From contig JBBDRN010000039.1 of NCBI GenBank assembly GCA_040905445.1, positions 27,359 through 91,358 on the forward strand: a stretch of 64,000 nucleotides of DNA. Direction: 5' to 3'. Source of the DNA: SKPT01 sp040905445. GTDB lineage: Bacteria > Planctomycetota > Phycisphaerae > Phycisphaerales > Phycisphaeraceae. The notes below the pieces were generated by a model. The model was not told the DNA's origin, did not search any database, and worked only from the letters and a program-made list of their open reading frames with translations. Shown in pieces: positions 26,028 to 38,340 of this stretch. How positions within the stretch are numbered: the stretch's first letter is position 1; each line of letters starts with the position of its first letter. Made by a program: the position numbers and the translations under genes.

Positions 26028-27050
26028 ATGCTCGTGCTGGCCAAGAGCCAAGGCGTCATCCAGGAACGGCTCACCGGCGAACTCGCCGAGGTCGAGGCCC
26101 GCTTTGCCGGCGAGTTGGCCTCGGACCTGTCGTGCGTCAATGAGCTCGTCACCCACGTCGAGCGCTACCGGGGCAAAATGCTCCGCCCCACGCTCGTGCT
26201 CCTCACCGCCATGGCGACCGACCCGGCGGGGCGGCTGTCGGTCACCGACCCGCATCGCGTCGTCGCCACCGTCTTCGAGATGGTCCACATGGCCACGCTG
26301 GTGCACGACGACATTCTCGACGAAGCCGAGATGCGCCGCCGCGGCGCGACGATCAACCACCTCGCGGGCAACGAGGCCGCCGTCATGCTCGGCGACTACC
26401 TCATCTCCCACGCCTACCACCTCTGCTCGGGCCTCGCTCGGCCGACGGTGTCGACGGCGATCGCCGACGCGACCAACACGGTCTGCGAGGGCGAACTGCT
26501 CCAGCTCGCCAACCGCAACAACTGGGCCCTGGACGAGGCGACCTACTTCGAGATCATCCGGCGGAAGACGGCGAGCCTGTGCGGCACCTGCTGCCGCGTC
26601 GCGGCCGCCCTCCACGAGGCCTCCCCCGACGCCGAGCGCGCCTTGCACGACTACGGCGAGAAGCTGGGCATCGCATTCCAGATCGTCGACGACCTGCTGG
26701 ACCTGACCGGCGACGAGCAGGCCGTGGGCAAGACCCTGGGCCGGGACCTCGAAAAGGGGAAGCTGACGCTGCCGCTGATCCGCTTCCTGACCGAGGCGGA
26801 GCCGGCGGCCCGCCGCGAGGCCCTGGCGCTGCTCGCGGACCGGGGTGAGGAGGAAGGCGCCGCACCGACCGCCGGCGGGGGGTTGATCCGGGACCGCCTG
26901 CTGGCCACCGACGCCGTCGAGACCGCCCGTCGCCGGGCCGGCGAACTGATCGACGAGGCCAAGGCCGGCCTGCTCACCCACCTGCCCGACAGCCCGGCCC
27001 GCAGCCTGATGCTGGAAATGGCCGATGCCGTCTTGACGCGGCGATTCTGA
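26028..27050 (+). CDS. trans-polyprenyl diphosphate synthase
   Basis: 340 residues. The first Asp-rich motif is DDILD (94-98), the second DDLLD (221-225), with GKMLRPTLVLL near residue 50 and FQIVDD before the second motif, all typical of long-chain (octaprenyl/heptaprenyl) synthases that make quinone side chains. Chain length cannot be set from sequence alone, although bulky residues before the first motif (EMVHMATLV) are seen in long-chain enzymes. A 20-residue Gly/Glu/Ala insert (about 268-285) lies near the C-terminus. The GTTGG-type alternative starts upstream were rejected because those residues are repeat-derived. Confidence 0.9.
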   Translation: MLVLAKSQGVIQERLTGELAEVEARFAGELASDLSCVNELVTHVERYRGKMLRPTLVLLTAMATDPAGRLSVTDPHRVVATVFEMVHMATLVHDDILDEAEMRRRGATINHLAGNEAAVMLGDYLISHAYHLCSGLARPTVSTAIADATNTVCEGELLQLANRNNWALDEATYFEIIRRKTASLCGTCCRVAAALHEASPDAERALHDYGEKLGIAFQIVDDLLDLTGDEQAVGKTLGRDLEKGKLTLPLIRFLTEAEPAARREALALLADRGEEEGAAPTAGGGLIRDRLLATDAVETARRRAGELIDEAKAGLLTHLPDSPARSLMLEMADAVLTRRF

Positions 27051-27132
27051 AACGACGGCCCCGCTACCCCTCCCCCCCCCACCGCCTGCCCCGCTTGACG
27101 GCCCGATTATGAACGCCCCGGTCGGCTTGACG

Positions 27133-27138
27133 TAGAAT
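27133..27138 (+). promoter_or_regulatory. candidate -10 box (TAGAAT)
   Basis: TAGAAT lies 98 bp before the PAS-GAF-receiver gene; TGAACG 17 bp upstream is a weak -35. The same -10 hexamer serves the pyruvate phosphate dikinase promoter. Confidence 0.3.
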
Positions 27139-27235
27139 CATGCGGGCACCTGCCTTCGCCGATGAAACAGGTACATCGGCGGTCGGTGGCTGCCCGCCGA
27201 TGCAGCGCCCGCTCGCCCAACGCCGACGAGGAACC

Positions 27236-28951
27236 ATGGCCGACTCCAAGCCCCGCGTCCTTGTCTTTGCCGGCAACATGGCCCGGCAGAATGACGTGGC
27301 CGACCTGCTTGCCCAGTGCTTCCGCGTCGATCGCTTCGACACCCACGAGGAAGCGCTCGCGGCGCTCCGCACCGAGCAGTACCACGCCGTCTTCGCCGAC
27401 GTCGGCGACTTCCTCCCCCTCGAGCGAGCGCTCGTCGGAGGCAAGTCCAGCCTCATCCTCAACACCATCGGCGAAGGCGTCTGCATCGTTGACGCCGACG
27501 GGCGATGCTCATGGTCCAACCAGCGCATGCGCTCCTTCAAGCCCGAGGTCATGGAACACGTCCGCCGCATCTGCGTCCAGGCCCAGTCCATCTTCACCGC
27601 CCAGACCAGTCCGATGCACGAGACGTCGCGGCCCCGCTCCAAGAAATTCACCTTCCAGGTCGACGACCACTACTTCGAGCTCATCTGCTCGCCCGTCGTC
27701 GATGACGACCACCAGATCCAGCAGGTCGTCGGCGTCGTCTGGGACGCGACGAGCGGCAAGCGCCTCCAGACCAAGATCGACGCCATCGACGCCGCCGGCC
27801 GCGAGCTCGCCCGCATCGAGGGTGACGCCGTCGCCAAGCTCGCCCCTTCGGAGCGCCTCAAGCTGCTCCAGGACAAGATCATTCGCTACTCCAAAGACCT
27901 CATGCACTTCGACCACTTCGCCATCCGCCTCTTTGACAAGCGGACGAACCGGCTCGAAGTCGTCATCGCCGAGGGGCTGCCGCCCGAGGCCCTGGAGATC
28001 GACCTCTACGCCCAGCCCGAGGGCAACGGCATCAGCGGCTACGTCGCCGCCACCGGCCGCTCCTACATCTGCCACGACACCGAAAAAGACCCCCGCTACG
28101 TCCTGGGCCTCCAGCACTCCAAAAGCTCGCTGACCGTCCCGCTCATGCTCTTCGACGAGGTCGTCGGCGTCTACAACATCGAGTCGGAGCAGATCGGCGC
28201 GTTCAACGAGGACGACCGCCAGTTCGCCGAGATCTTCGGCCGCTACGTCGCGCTCGCGCTCAACATCCTCGACCTGCTCGTCGTCGAGCGCTACACGACG
28301 TCGGGCCAGATCACCAACTCCGTCGTTCAGGAGATGGCCCAGCCGCTCAACGACATCGTCACCGACGCCGAGACGCTCATGGAGCAGTACATCGGCGACG
28401 ACGCGATGCGCAGCCGCCTCAACCGCATCGTCGACGGCGTCGACGCCGTGCGCCACGCCATCCGCGACGTCGCCGCCGGGCCCCGGACGATCCTTGGCAA
28501 GGACAACGCCAACACCGACGAGCACGACCCTGAGCTCGACGCCAAGCGTGTGCTCATCGCCGACGACGAGCCCAACATCCGCCAGACGATCGGCGACGTG
28601 CTGCGCAAGCACGGCTGCCAGGTCCAGCTCGTCAAGGACGGCTACGAGGCCGTCACCTACCTCGAGCAGGAGGCGTTCGACCTGGTCATCTCCGACATCA
28701 AGATGCCGTATCGCAACGGCTACGAGATCTTCGCCGTCGCCCAGCGCCAGGCCAATCGGCCGGGCATCGTGCTGATGACCGGGTTCGGGTACGACCCGCA
28801 CCACTCGATCGTCCGCGCCAGCCAGGAGGGCCACCCCGCCGTGCTCTTCAAGCCCTTCAAGGTCGACCAGCTCATCGAGGAGGTCCGCAACGCCCTGGCC
28901 GGCGACGGCAAAACCGAGGCCGAACCCTCCAACACCCACCAGACTGAATAG
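27236..28951 (+). CDS. PAS-GAF-receiver signalling protein with degenerate kinase core
   Basis: 571 residues, cytoplasmic. The first 60 residues look like a receiver without a normal phosphorylation site. A PAS-like domain (about 70-180), a GAF domain (about 200-350) and a C-terminal receiver with Asp487 (VISDIKMP) and Lys539 follow. Between GAF and receiver, residues 355-415 look like a dimerisation/histidine-transfer hairpin (SVVQEMAQPLNDI) where the usual HELRTPL His is replaced by Gln, and there is no ATP-binding domain. It therefore probably relays phosphate from a partner kinase or binds a ligand, rather than autophosphorylating. Confidence 0.85.
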   Translation: MADSKPRVLVFAGNMARQNDVADLLAQCFRVDRFDTHEEALAALRTEQYHAVFADVGDFLPLERALVGGKSSLILNTIGEGVCIVDADGRCSWSNQRMRSFKPEVMEHVRRICVQAQSIFTAQTSPMHETSRPRSKKFTFQVDDHYFELICSPVVDDDHQIQQVVGVVWDATSGKRLQTKIDAIDAAGRELARIEGDAVAKLAPSERLKLLQDKIIRYSKDLMHFDHFAIRLFDKRTNRLEVVIAEGLPPEALEIDLYAQPEGNGISGYVAATGRSYICHDTEKDPRYVLGLQHSKSSLTVPLMLFDEVVGVYNIESEQIGAFNEDDRQFAEIFGRYVALALNILDLLVVERYTTSGQITNSVVQEMAQPLNDIVTDAETLMEQYIGDDAMRSRLNRIVDGVDAVRHAIRDVAAGPRTILGKDNANTDEHDPELDAKRVLIADDEPNIRQTIGDVLRKHGCQVQLVKDGYEAVTYLEQEAFDLVISDIKMPYRNGYEIFAVAQRQANRPGIVLMTGFGYDPHHSIVRASQEGHPAVLFKPFKVDQLIEEVRNALAGDGKTEAEPSNTHQTE

Positions 28952-28962
28952 CCTCGCCCCCT

Positions 28963-30141
28963 CTACCGCACCCCGGTCAACACGTCGAACACGATCTGGT
29001 CGAGCCGCTCATAGGGCAGCGGCCGCGCGGCGATCCGCTCACGATCGAACCGCATCGCCAGCAACTTGCTCGCATTGGCGTTGGACCAGGACCGCGTGAG
29101 GCTCTCGACGTCGCGCTTCGACCGGTTGATCTGCCGGATGATCTGCTTCGCCTCCTCGTCGGCGTTGAACTGCCGGGCCTTGTGCTCCATGACCTTGTAC
29201 GACCGCATGCACCCCGCGGCGAACGCCTTGACGTCGTCGTAGTCGGACGTGCGGTAGGCGTGGGCGTCAAAATGCTTGGGCCCCTTGTACCGGTGGTCGA
29301 TCAGCAGCTTGACGAGGAAAAACGCCTGCTTGATGCTCGTCGACCCGAAGCGGAAGTCCTGGTCGTAGCGCCCGAACTCCTGGTCGTTCAGATCGATGTG
29401 AAACAGCTTCCCCGCCTCGAGCGCCTGCGCCACGTGGTGGTGGAAGTTCAGCCCCGCCATCTGCTCGTGGGCGAACTCCGGGTTGAGCCCGACCATGTCC
29501 GGATGATCCAGGCTGTGGATGAACCCGAGGTAGGAACCCGTCACGGAAAAGTACATGTGCCCGCGCGGCTCGTTGGGCTTGGCCTCCAGGGCGAACCGGT
29601 AGCCGAGCTTGTTCTCGATGCTGTAGCGGCACAGGAAGTTCAGCGCCTCGCGGAAGCGCTGGATCGCGAGCACCGGGTCCTTGGTCGCGTCGCACTCCGT
29701 GCCTTCGCGGCCGCCCCAGAAGACGTACGTCTTCGCGCCGAACTCCCGCCCCAGCTCCATGCCGCGGATGGCCTTTTGAATCGCGTAGGCGCGGACCTCG
29801 GCGTCGTTGCTCGTGAATGCGCCATCCTTGAACACCGGGTCGGCGAACAGGTTCGTCGTCGCCATCGGCACCTTCAGCCCGGTGCGCTTCAGCGCCGCCT
29901 TGAACTCCTTCTTGATCCGGGCAGCCTCGGCGTCGGTGGCGTCGATCGGGACCAGGTCGTTGTCGTGGAAGTTCACCCCGTGCACGCCCGGCACGTCGCC
30001 GAGCAGCTCGACGATCTCCGCCGGGCTGAGCGGCGTGCGCGTCGGCCCGCCGAACGGGTCGCGCCCAGGGTTGCCGACCGTCCACAGTCCGAACGTGAAG
30101 CGGTCGACGGGGGTTGGGGTCAGGTCGTTCTGCTTGGCCAT
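28963..30141 (-). CDS. xylA: xylose isomerase
   Basis: 392 residues, the length of the actinobacterial class I enzymes. Catalytic His59 and Asp62 lie in NFHDNDL; the metal ligands lie in ALEAKPNEPRGH, NPEFAHEQMAG and HIDLNDQ. It converts xylose to xylulose, and often glucose to fructose. The start follows CGGAG. No xylulokinase or transporter gene is adjacent, so it is not in a classical xylose operon. It converges with the signalling gene, 11 bp apart. Confidence 0.95.
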   Translation of the reverse strand: MAKQNDLTPTPVDRFTFGLWTVGNPGRDPFGGPTRTPLSPAEIVELLGDVPGVHGVNFHDNDLVPIDATDAEAARIKKEFKAALKRTGLKVPMATTNLFADPVFKDGAFTSNDAEVRAYAIQKAIRGMELGREFGAKTYVFWGGREGTECDATKDPVLAIQRFREALNFLCRYSIENKLGYRFALEAKPNEPRGHMYFSVTGSYLGFIHSLDHPDMVGLNPEFAHEQMAGLNFHHHVAQALEAGKLFHIDLNDQEFGRYDQDFRFGSTSIKQAFFLVKLLIDHRYKGPKHFDAHAYRTSDYDDVKAFAAGCMRSYKVMEHKARQFNADEEAKQIIRQINRSKRDVESLTRSWSNANASKLLAMRFDRERIAARPLPYERLDQIVFDVLTGVR

Positions 30142-30446
30142 GATGCGGCTCCGAGGCGGTGGATGTGACGCGGCGGGCAGTGTGACGCAGGGGGTGAGGA
30201 TCGTCAAGGTGGTGTGTGGCGCGGCGGGTAAACGTGCGGGGCGGCGCGCGGCGGTTTTGACGGCGGTTCGCGAGGCACTAGAATCGCGGTTTCATTCGCC
30301 CCGGTGTGGGCGAGGCGCATGCGGCCGGCGGCGGCGCGGGGCGCGTGTGGGGCGCAGTGGCCGGGGCGAGGCTTTTCCCATTCCCGAGGCGACGGGCATC
30401 GACCCGAACAGGGCCGGTGTTCCCAGGCAGCGAAAGAGACCCATTC
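30142..30446. other. 305-bp divergent promoter region
   Basis: No gene is seen between xylA and the pyruvate phosphate dikinase gene. It carries the dikinase promoter and a GC-rich leader. Confidence 0.5.
30257..30284 (+). promoter_or_regulatory. candidate sigma-70 promoter of pyruvate phosphate dikinase gene
   Basis: TTGACG, a 16-bp spacer and TAGAAT form the best housekeeping-type promoter in the window. Transcription from it would give a leader of about 155 nt. Confidence 0.55.
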
Positions 30447-33182
<2,736 letters not shown>

Positions 33183-33227
33183 CCGCATCGCCAGCCCGTG
33201 GCCGTCTCGGGATCGACACCCCCTGCG

Positions 33228-35186
33228 CTACTCGCCCGCCGGGTCTGCGCTGGTGACGTGCTCAATGCGCCGGCCGTCGTCGGCCATCACGCGCACGCGC
33301 CAGGACCACGTCGAGTGACGGTTGACGCACTTGACGACGAGCCGGTTGACGCCGCGCCGCAGGTCGATGGTGATCTGCTCCTCGCCCGGGCCCTCGACGC
33401 GCGCGATGCGCTGCTCGTTGAGCCACACCATCACCGAGTCGTCGAAGTGGATCTGCAGCTCGGCCTCGACCGGCACACGCGCGCGGATGTCGGTCACGCC
33501 GTACGCCACCCCGGCGTCGCGCGTGTTCATGATCTCGTTGAGCGGCACGCGGCCGTCCACCTGCTGCACCGTCCACCCCCGCCAGCCCAGCATCTGGGGC
33601 TCGGCGTCGGCATCCTCCTCACCCGCCTCACCCGCCTCACCCGCGCCCTCCGCGCCCAACTCGTACCGCGCGGCGAAGTCGAGCCCGCGCTCCGGCGGGT
33701 ACGCCCGGTCGAAGCCGTCCTGCTCTTCGTCGCTCGGAAACGGCCCGACAATCTGCCAACGCGTCAGGTACCCCTGCATCGCGGCGATCCGCTCGCGGCC
33801 GGGCTCGTCGGCCACACCCGCCAGCGCGTCCGCCGCCGCGCGGCGCAGCCGCTCGTCCTCGCCCGTCAGCAGCCGCTCGACCCGGTCGATCGCCTGCCCC
33901 ACGTCCCCCGCCTCCAGCCGCTGGGCAAGCAGCGACAGCGCCCGTTCCAGCGTGTCGCGGTCCTCACCTTCGAGCACCGGCTCGAGGTAACGCAGGATCC
34001 CGCGCTCCGGCGTCGCCTGGTGGCCCTGGCGCAGCGCGGTGAACGCCGCGGCTCGCACGCCGCCCGCCTCGTCGAGCAGCCGCCCGCGCAACACGGTGAA
34101 CAGGTCCAGCTCACGCAGCGCCGCCAGCCCCTGCACCGCCATGCGCCGGACGTCGGCGTCCTCGTGCTCGAGCGCGTCGATGAGCACCTGCTGATGCCCC
34201 GCCGCGTCGACGCGCGCGAGCAGCCCGATCGCCGCCGTCATCGCCGCCGCGTCATCGCGCAGGTATGGCCCGATCCAGCCGGCGACGAGCGCCGCCGTGC
34301 GCGGCTCGGCGCGCTCGGCGAGCAGTTCGACCGCCGCGACACGCTGCGCCGGCCCAAGCTCGCCGATGCGCTCGTCGAGCGCCGCCTCCAGCCCGGGCGC
34401 GTCGAATCGCAGCAGCGCCTGCCGCGCCGCGGCCTGCACCGCCTCCGCGTCGTCGCCCAGCATGCGCTCGATCAGCGGCACGACCGCGTCATGCCGCGCG
34501 AGCCGCGCCAGCGCCCCGGCCGTCTCGGCGCGCACGGCCGCCTGCTCATGCGTCAGCGCCGCGAGCAGGTGGTCGCGCGCCTCGCGCGCGTCGATGTGCG
34601 CCAGCGCCCGAACCGCCGCGGCGACGGCCTCCGGCTCCTCGCGCTCCAGCCACGGCGCCACCGCGTCCAGCGCCGCGACGCCCCGCAGCCGGGCATACGC
34701 CTCGAACGCCTCGTGGCGCACCGCGGCCTCGTCGTCATCCAGCGCGCGTTCGATGATCGCCAGCCCCGCCTCCGCACCGATCAGCCCCAGCGCGCGGACC
34801 GCGGCGGTGCGCAGCGTCGCCGACGGCGCGCCCGCAAGCTCCGCGGCGAGCTCCAGCCGCGACGCGCCTTCGAGCCGGACCAGCGCGATCAACGCCTGCC
34901 CACGCAGCCATGCGTCGGCGTCACCGTCCTGCGCCATCGCCGCGAGCGGCCGCGCCGCGTCGGCGACGCCCCAGTCGGCGAGCTGGACCATCGCCTCGGC
35001 CTGCAGGATCCAGTCAACCTCCGCGGCGCTGTCGAGACGGTCGAGCATGCGCTCCACCGCGATCACGTCCGGCGCGTCGGCGAGCGTGGCGGGGCCTAAA
35101 AACAGCAAGCCACCGACCCACAGCGCCACGCCCACGCTGCCTCCGCGTCTCTGTCGCTGCGCCTGTTTGTCCGCCACGTTGTGCAT
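33228..35186 (-). CDS. secreted HEAT-repeat protein with C-terminal jelly-roll
   Basis: 652 residues. A signal peptide with an Arg/Gln-rich n-region and hydrophobic VALWVGGLLFLGPATLA is followed by about 10 HEAT-like helix pairs (AAVRALGLIGAEAGLAIIERAL and similar) to roughly residue 460. The C-terminal 170 residues are beta-rich (LQIHFDDSVMVWLNEQRI, LRRGVNRLVVKCVNR) like galactose-binding or CBM-type jelly rolls. An Ala/Glu/Gly tract encodes a 9-bp tandem. The start codon and n-region overlap repeat-word DNA. It is the last gene of the minus-strand cluster, 30 bp after its neighbour; specific function unknown. Confidence 0.8.
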   Translation of the reverse strand: MHNVADKQAQRQRRGGSVGVALWVGGLLFLGPATLADAPDVIAVERMLDRLDSAAEVDWILQAEAMVQLADWGVADAARPLAAMAQDGDADAWLRGQALIALVRLEGASRLELAAELAGAPSATLRTAAVRALGLIGAEAGLAIIERALDDDEAAVRHEAFEAYARLRGVAALDAVAPWLEREEPEAVAAAVRALAHIDAREARDHLLAALTHEQAAVRAETAGALARLARHDAVVPLIERMLGDDAEAVQAAARQALLRFDAPGLEAALDERIGELGPAQRVAAVELLAERAEPRTAALVAGWIGPYLRDDAAAMTAAIGLLARVDAAGHQQVLIDALEHEDADVRRMAVQGLAALRELDLFTVLRGRLLDEAGGVRAAAFTALRQGHQATPERGILRYLEPVLEGEDRDTLERALSLLAQRLEAGDVGQAIDRVERLLTGEDERLRRAAADALAGVADEPGRERIAAMQGYLTRWQIVGPFPSDEEQDGFDRAYPPERGLDFAARYELGAEGAGEAGEAGEEDADAEPQMLGWRGWTVQQVDGRVPLNEIMNTRDAGVAYGVTDIRARVPVEAELQIHFDDSVMVWLNEQRIARVEGPGEEQITIDLRRGVNRLVVKCVNRHSTWSWRVRVMADDGRRIEHVTSADPAGE

Positions 35187-35216
35187 TGTGCGTTGTCACT
35201 TGTGCATTGACCACGT
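35130..35216. repeat. repeat-word debris at a cluster gene junction
   Basis: TGTGCATTGTGCGTTGTCAC and CTCCGCGTCTCTGTCGCTG, pieces of two dispersed words, lie at the start of the HEAT-repeat gene and supply its ATG and first codons. Confidence 0.55.
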
Positions 35217-36248
35217 CTATCGCTGGTAGATCGGCAGGAACCGGTACGGCACGCCGAGGATGAGCACCGACATGGCCGTCGCGAGCTGGTCGTTGTAGCC
35301 CGACACGCCGGGGAACGACCCGTTGTCGCGCTGGCGGGCGAGCAGGTCCTCCTCGATCATCGCATACCAGCGGCTGAAGTGCGGGTCGCCCGCCTGGTAC
35401 ATCGCCTGCACCGCGTAGTAGTGGCCGTAATAGTAGTGCCGGCTGTCGAGCACCTCGTCGGCATCGAGGCCCGTCAGGTACGCCAGACCCCGGTCGATCA
35501 CCTCGCCGTCGCGCTCCCCGGCGAGCATCATCGACATCATCGACGCCGCCGAGCGCGCAAACGCCGGGCCGCTCTGGTTGGGCTGGTAGTTGAAGCCGCC
35601 CTCGCCGTGCTGGCAGCTCTGCACGTAGTTGATCGCGTCCTGCATCGCCCGCCGCGGGATGTAGATGCCCGCCTCCTGCGCCGACGCCAGCGCCGTGAGC
35701 TGCGACGCGGTCACCGACACGTCATGCGAGTAAGGCCGGGGCTCATAGCGCCACCCTCCGGTGGAGTGCTGGGCGCGCAGGATCACTTCCACCGCCTGCT
35801 TGAGCGTGTCGCGGATCTCCTCGCGCCGGCTCATGCCCCACACCTCGGAGAGCGCGAGCGTCGCGAACCCGTGCCCATACATCCGGTCGCCGAAGTACCC
35901 GCCGTTGTCGCGCGCCCGGCGGATCATGAAATCAACCGCCGCGTCGAGCTCGCTCGCGTAGCGCCCCTGCTCGGGGAAGTGGCCCTTGAGCATGAACGCC
36001 ATCAGCGCCATCGCCGTCGTCGCGGCATGGTTGCCCGAGCCCCAGCTTCCGTCGCTGTTCTGCGTGTCGGCGAGGTACTCGAGCGCCTCGTCGATCGCCC
36101 GCTCGGTGCGCGGCGAGAGGTGGATCTCGCCCACGTCGCCGCCCGGCTGCGCCCCCAGCGGCAGCGCCGGCGCCCACAGCAGCGTGCCCGCCACCACAAC
36201 CGCAATCGCCCGATCGCGCAGGGTGCGCCTATTCCGCCAGCGTTTCAT
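35217..36248 (-). CDS. secreted squalene-cyclase-fold (prenyltransferase-like) protein
   Basis: 343 residues starting at an ATG with GGAGG seven bases upstream. A signal peptide (AIAVVVAGTLLWAPALPLGAQ) leads an all-helical alpha/alpha toroid of QW-like repeats (LADTQNSDGSWGSG, ILRAQHSTGGWRYEP, YVQSCQHGEGGFNYQP, LLARQRDNGSFPG). The cyclase DxDD acid motif is not evident, so terpenoid cyclisation is unlikely; secreted members of this fold are common in planctomycetes with unknown role. It overlaps the upstream coiled-coil gene by 20 bp, indicating translational coupling. Confidence 0.85.
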   Translation of the reverse strand: MKRWRNRRTLRDRAIAVVVAGTLLWAPALPLGAQPGGDVGEIHLSPRTERAIDEALEYLADTQNSDGSWGSGNHAATTAMALMAFMLKGHFPEQGRYASELDAAVDFMIRRARDNGGYFGDRMYGHGFATLALSEVWGMSRREEIRDTLKQAVEVILRAQHSTGGWRYEPRPYSHDVSVTASQLTALASAQEAGIYIPRRAMQDAINYVQSCQHGEGGFNYQPNQSGPAFARSAASMMSMMLAGERDGEVIDRGLAYLTGLDADEVLDSRHYYYGHYYAVQAMYQAGDPHFSRWYAMIEEDLLARQRDNGSFPGVSGYNDQLATAMSVLILGVPYRFLPIYQR

Positions 36249-38340
36249 AGTAATCCTCCAGGAGCTCGCGATACTCGGCCGGCAGCTCGCGGGCGAAGTA
36301 TTGATCGATCGCCTCGCGCTCGCGGTCGGGCAGCGTGGACCACCCACCGTCCACCTCCGGGTCGAAGCGCCCACCCGCCGCGCTGCCTATGTCGGGCGGC
36401 GGCGGGCCCTCGTTCGCCTGCTCGCCCTGTGGGTCCGGGTTGGGTTGCGGCGGCGCGTCCTCGCCCTGGGCAAGCGCCTCCATCGGCGGGCCATCGAACG
36501 GCTGCATCAGCTCCATCAGGCTCTGCTCCAGCGCCTGCGCCGCCTGCTCCAGCTCGCGCTCGGCCTGCTGCTGCCGCGGCTGGGCGGCCTCGGCGTCCTC
36601 TTCCGCCAGCGCTTCACGCGCCTCGTCCATCGCCTGACGCGCGCGAGCCAGCGGCTCGGCCGCCTGCGCAAATCGCTCGGCGAGGTCGGCCGTGTCGTAG
36701 CCCAGGTCCTCCTGCCGACGCTCCAGCCGCGGCAGCGACTGCTCATCGCTCACGGCAGTCTGCTCCCGCAGCTCGCGCTGACGCTCAGTCAGCTCGTCGA
36801 TCTCATCAAGCCCCTGGACAAGCTGCGCGATCTGCTCACGCCACTGCTGGCGCTCGGCGATGTCCGCCTCGAGCTGCTGCTGCGCGTCGGCCAGCGCCTC
36901 ACGCGCCTGGGCCTGCATCTGCCTGGCGTCCTCCGCCCGGTCGCTCGCCAAGGCGCTTGCCGCCCGCTCCATCGCCTGCTGCGCTTCGCTGAGCGACGCG
37001 TCGACCTGCGGGTTGCTCGCCAACGCCGCCGCCTGCTCGACCTGCTCGCCGAGTTCCTGCTGCGGCGGCGCCAGGTCGTCGACCGATTCGTCCATCTGCT
37101 GCCGCGCCGCCGTCTCCTGCTCGAGGCGCGCCTGCTCCTGCTGGATCTGCTGAACCTGCGCCAGCGCCGCGTCGTCCGGGTGCTGCTGGTACTGGGCCTG
37201 CGCAAGCTGCTCGTCAAGCTCGGCGATCGCCTGCTCCAGCGACGCCTCGGCCTCGCGCTGCGCCTGCGTCGCATCATCGCGCTCGCCGCGGTCGAGCTGC
37301 TCGCGCGCCTCCGTCATCGACGCCCGCGCGTCCGACACCGCCTCCGGCTCCGTCGCCAGCTCATCAAGCTGATCCTCGATCTCGCGCTGCTCCATCGCCA
37401 GCTCGCGGCGCTGCGGCTCGAACGCGTCCGGCGGTGTCGTCTCCGTCTCGCGACGCAGCTCGCGCTGCTGCTCAAGCGTCTGCTCGAGCTGCTGACGCGT
37501 CTCCTGCAGTTGCTCGTATCGGCTGTCACGCTCGTCCGGCCGCAGCGCGTCGGCGACAGCCTCCAGGGCGGCGATCGCCTCGGTCTGCGCCTCCGCCGCC
37601 GGGATCGGCCGGTCGCTGTCGATCGCCTCGGCCGCGTCGTCCAGCAGCCGCTCGGGCTGGCGCTGGTCCATCACGCGCTGCGCCTGGCGGATGCGCAGCT
37701 GCTCGCGCGGGCTCTCGGCCTCGCGCCGCGCCTGGTCGATCTGCTCGCGCACCTGCCGCGCCTGCTCCGCGAGCCGCTGCTGCCGCCGCGCGATCTCCGG
37801 GCGACGCGCCGCCGCCGCCTCCGGGTCGGTCAGGTGCTCCCGGCCCCATTCGCGCGTCTGCTCATGCACGTCGCGCTCCTGCTCGACGAGCACCTGCACC
37901 TCCGCGAGCAGGTCGCGGCTGTGCGCGTTGGCGGCCGCGCGGCCGACCAGGTCGTCGAGCCGATCGAGGATGAGCGTCACCTGCTCGTCCGCACCACCCA
38001 GGCCCGGGCTCAACGCCGCGATGCTCTGCCGCGCCTGCTCCAGGTGACCCGCCGCGGCCGGCACATTCTCCAGGCTCAGCGTGCCCAGCACGTCCGCCAC
38101 CTCGTTGAGCTGCTCGCCCTGCCCGCGGCGGACCAGGTCGTTCGCCTCCAGGTCGCGCACCAGCGAGCGGAATTGCTCGACCGCGTCGCCCATTTGCCGC
38201 TCGACGCGATGCTGCCGCTCCGCCTCGATCATGAGCTGCGTCGCCACGTCCAGCAGCGCGTCCTCATCGGCCGCGGCGGCGACCGACGGTAGCGCGGCGA
38301 GCAGCATCGACGATACCAACAACCCAGCGCGCATCATCAT
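36229..38340 (-). CDS. secreted giant coiled-coil protein
   Basis: 703 residues. The signal peptide (LLVSSMLLAALPSVAAAA) precedes about 560 residues of nearly uninterrupted Gln/Glu/Ala/Arg-rich heptads. The C-terminus has a Pro-rich linker and a small helical module (LPDREREAIDQYFARELPAE), which I associate with proteins encoded beside DUF4175. Its first Met overlaps the preceding stop as ATGA. Such a rod in the periplasm could link or space the membrane partners encoded upstream. Confidence 0.8.
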   Translation of the reverse strand: MMMRAGLLVSSMLLAALPSVAAAADEDALLDVATQLMIEAERQHRVERQMGDAVEQFRSLVRDLEANDLVRRGQGEQLNEVADVLGTLSLENVPAAAGHLEQARQSIAALSPGLGGADEQVTLILDRLDDLVGRAAANAHSRDLLAEVQVLVEQERDVHEQTREWGREHLTDPEAAAARRPEIARRQQRLAEQARQVREQIDQARREAESPREQLRIRQAQRVMDQRQPERLLDDAAEAIDSDRPIPAAEAQTEAIAALEAVADALRPDERDSRYEQLQETRQQLEQTLEQQRELRRETETTPPDAFEPQRRELAMEQREIEDQLDELATEPEAVSDARASMTEAREQLDRGERDDATQAQREAEASLEQAIAELDEQLAQAQYQQHPDDAALAQVQQIQQEQARLEQETAARQQMDESVDDLAPPQQELGEQVEQAAALASNPQVDASLSEAQQAMERAASALASDRAEDARQMQAQAREALADAQQQLEADIAERQQWREQIAQLVQGLDEIDELTERQRELREQTAVSDEQSLPRLERRQEDLGYDTADLAERFAQAAEPLARARQAMDEAREALAEEDAEAAQPRQQQAERELEQAAQALEQSLMELMQPFDGPPMEALAQGEDAPPQPNPDPQGEQANEGPPPPDIGSAAGGRFDPEVDGGWSTLPDREREAIDQYFARELPAEYRELLEDYYETLAE

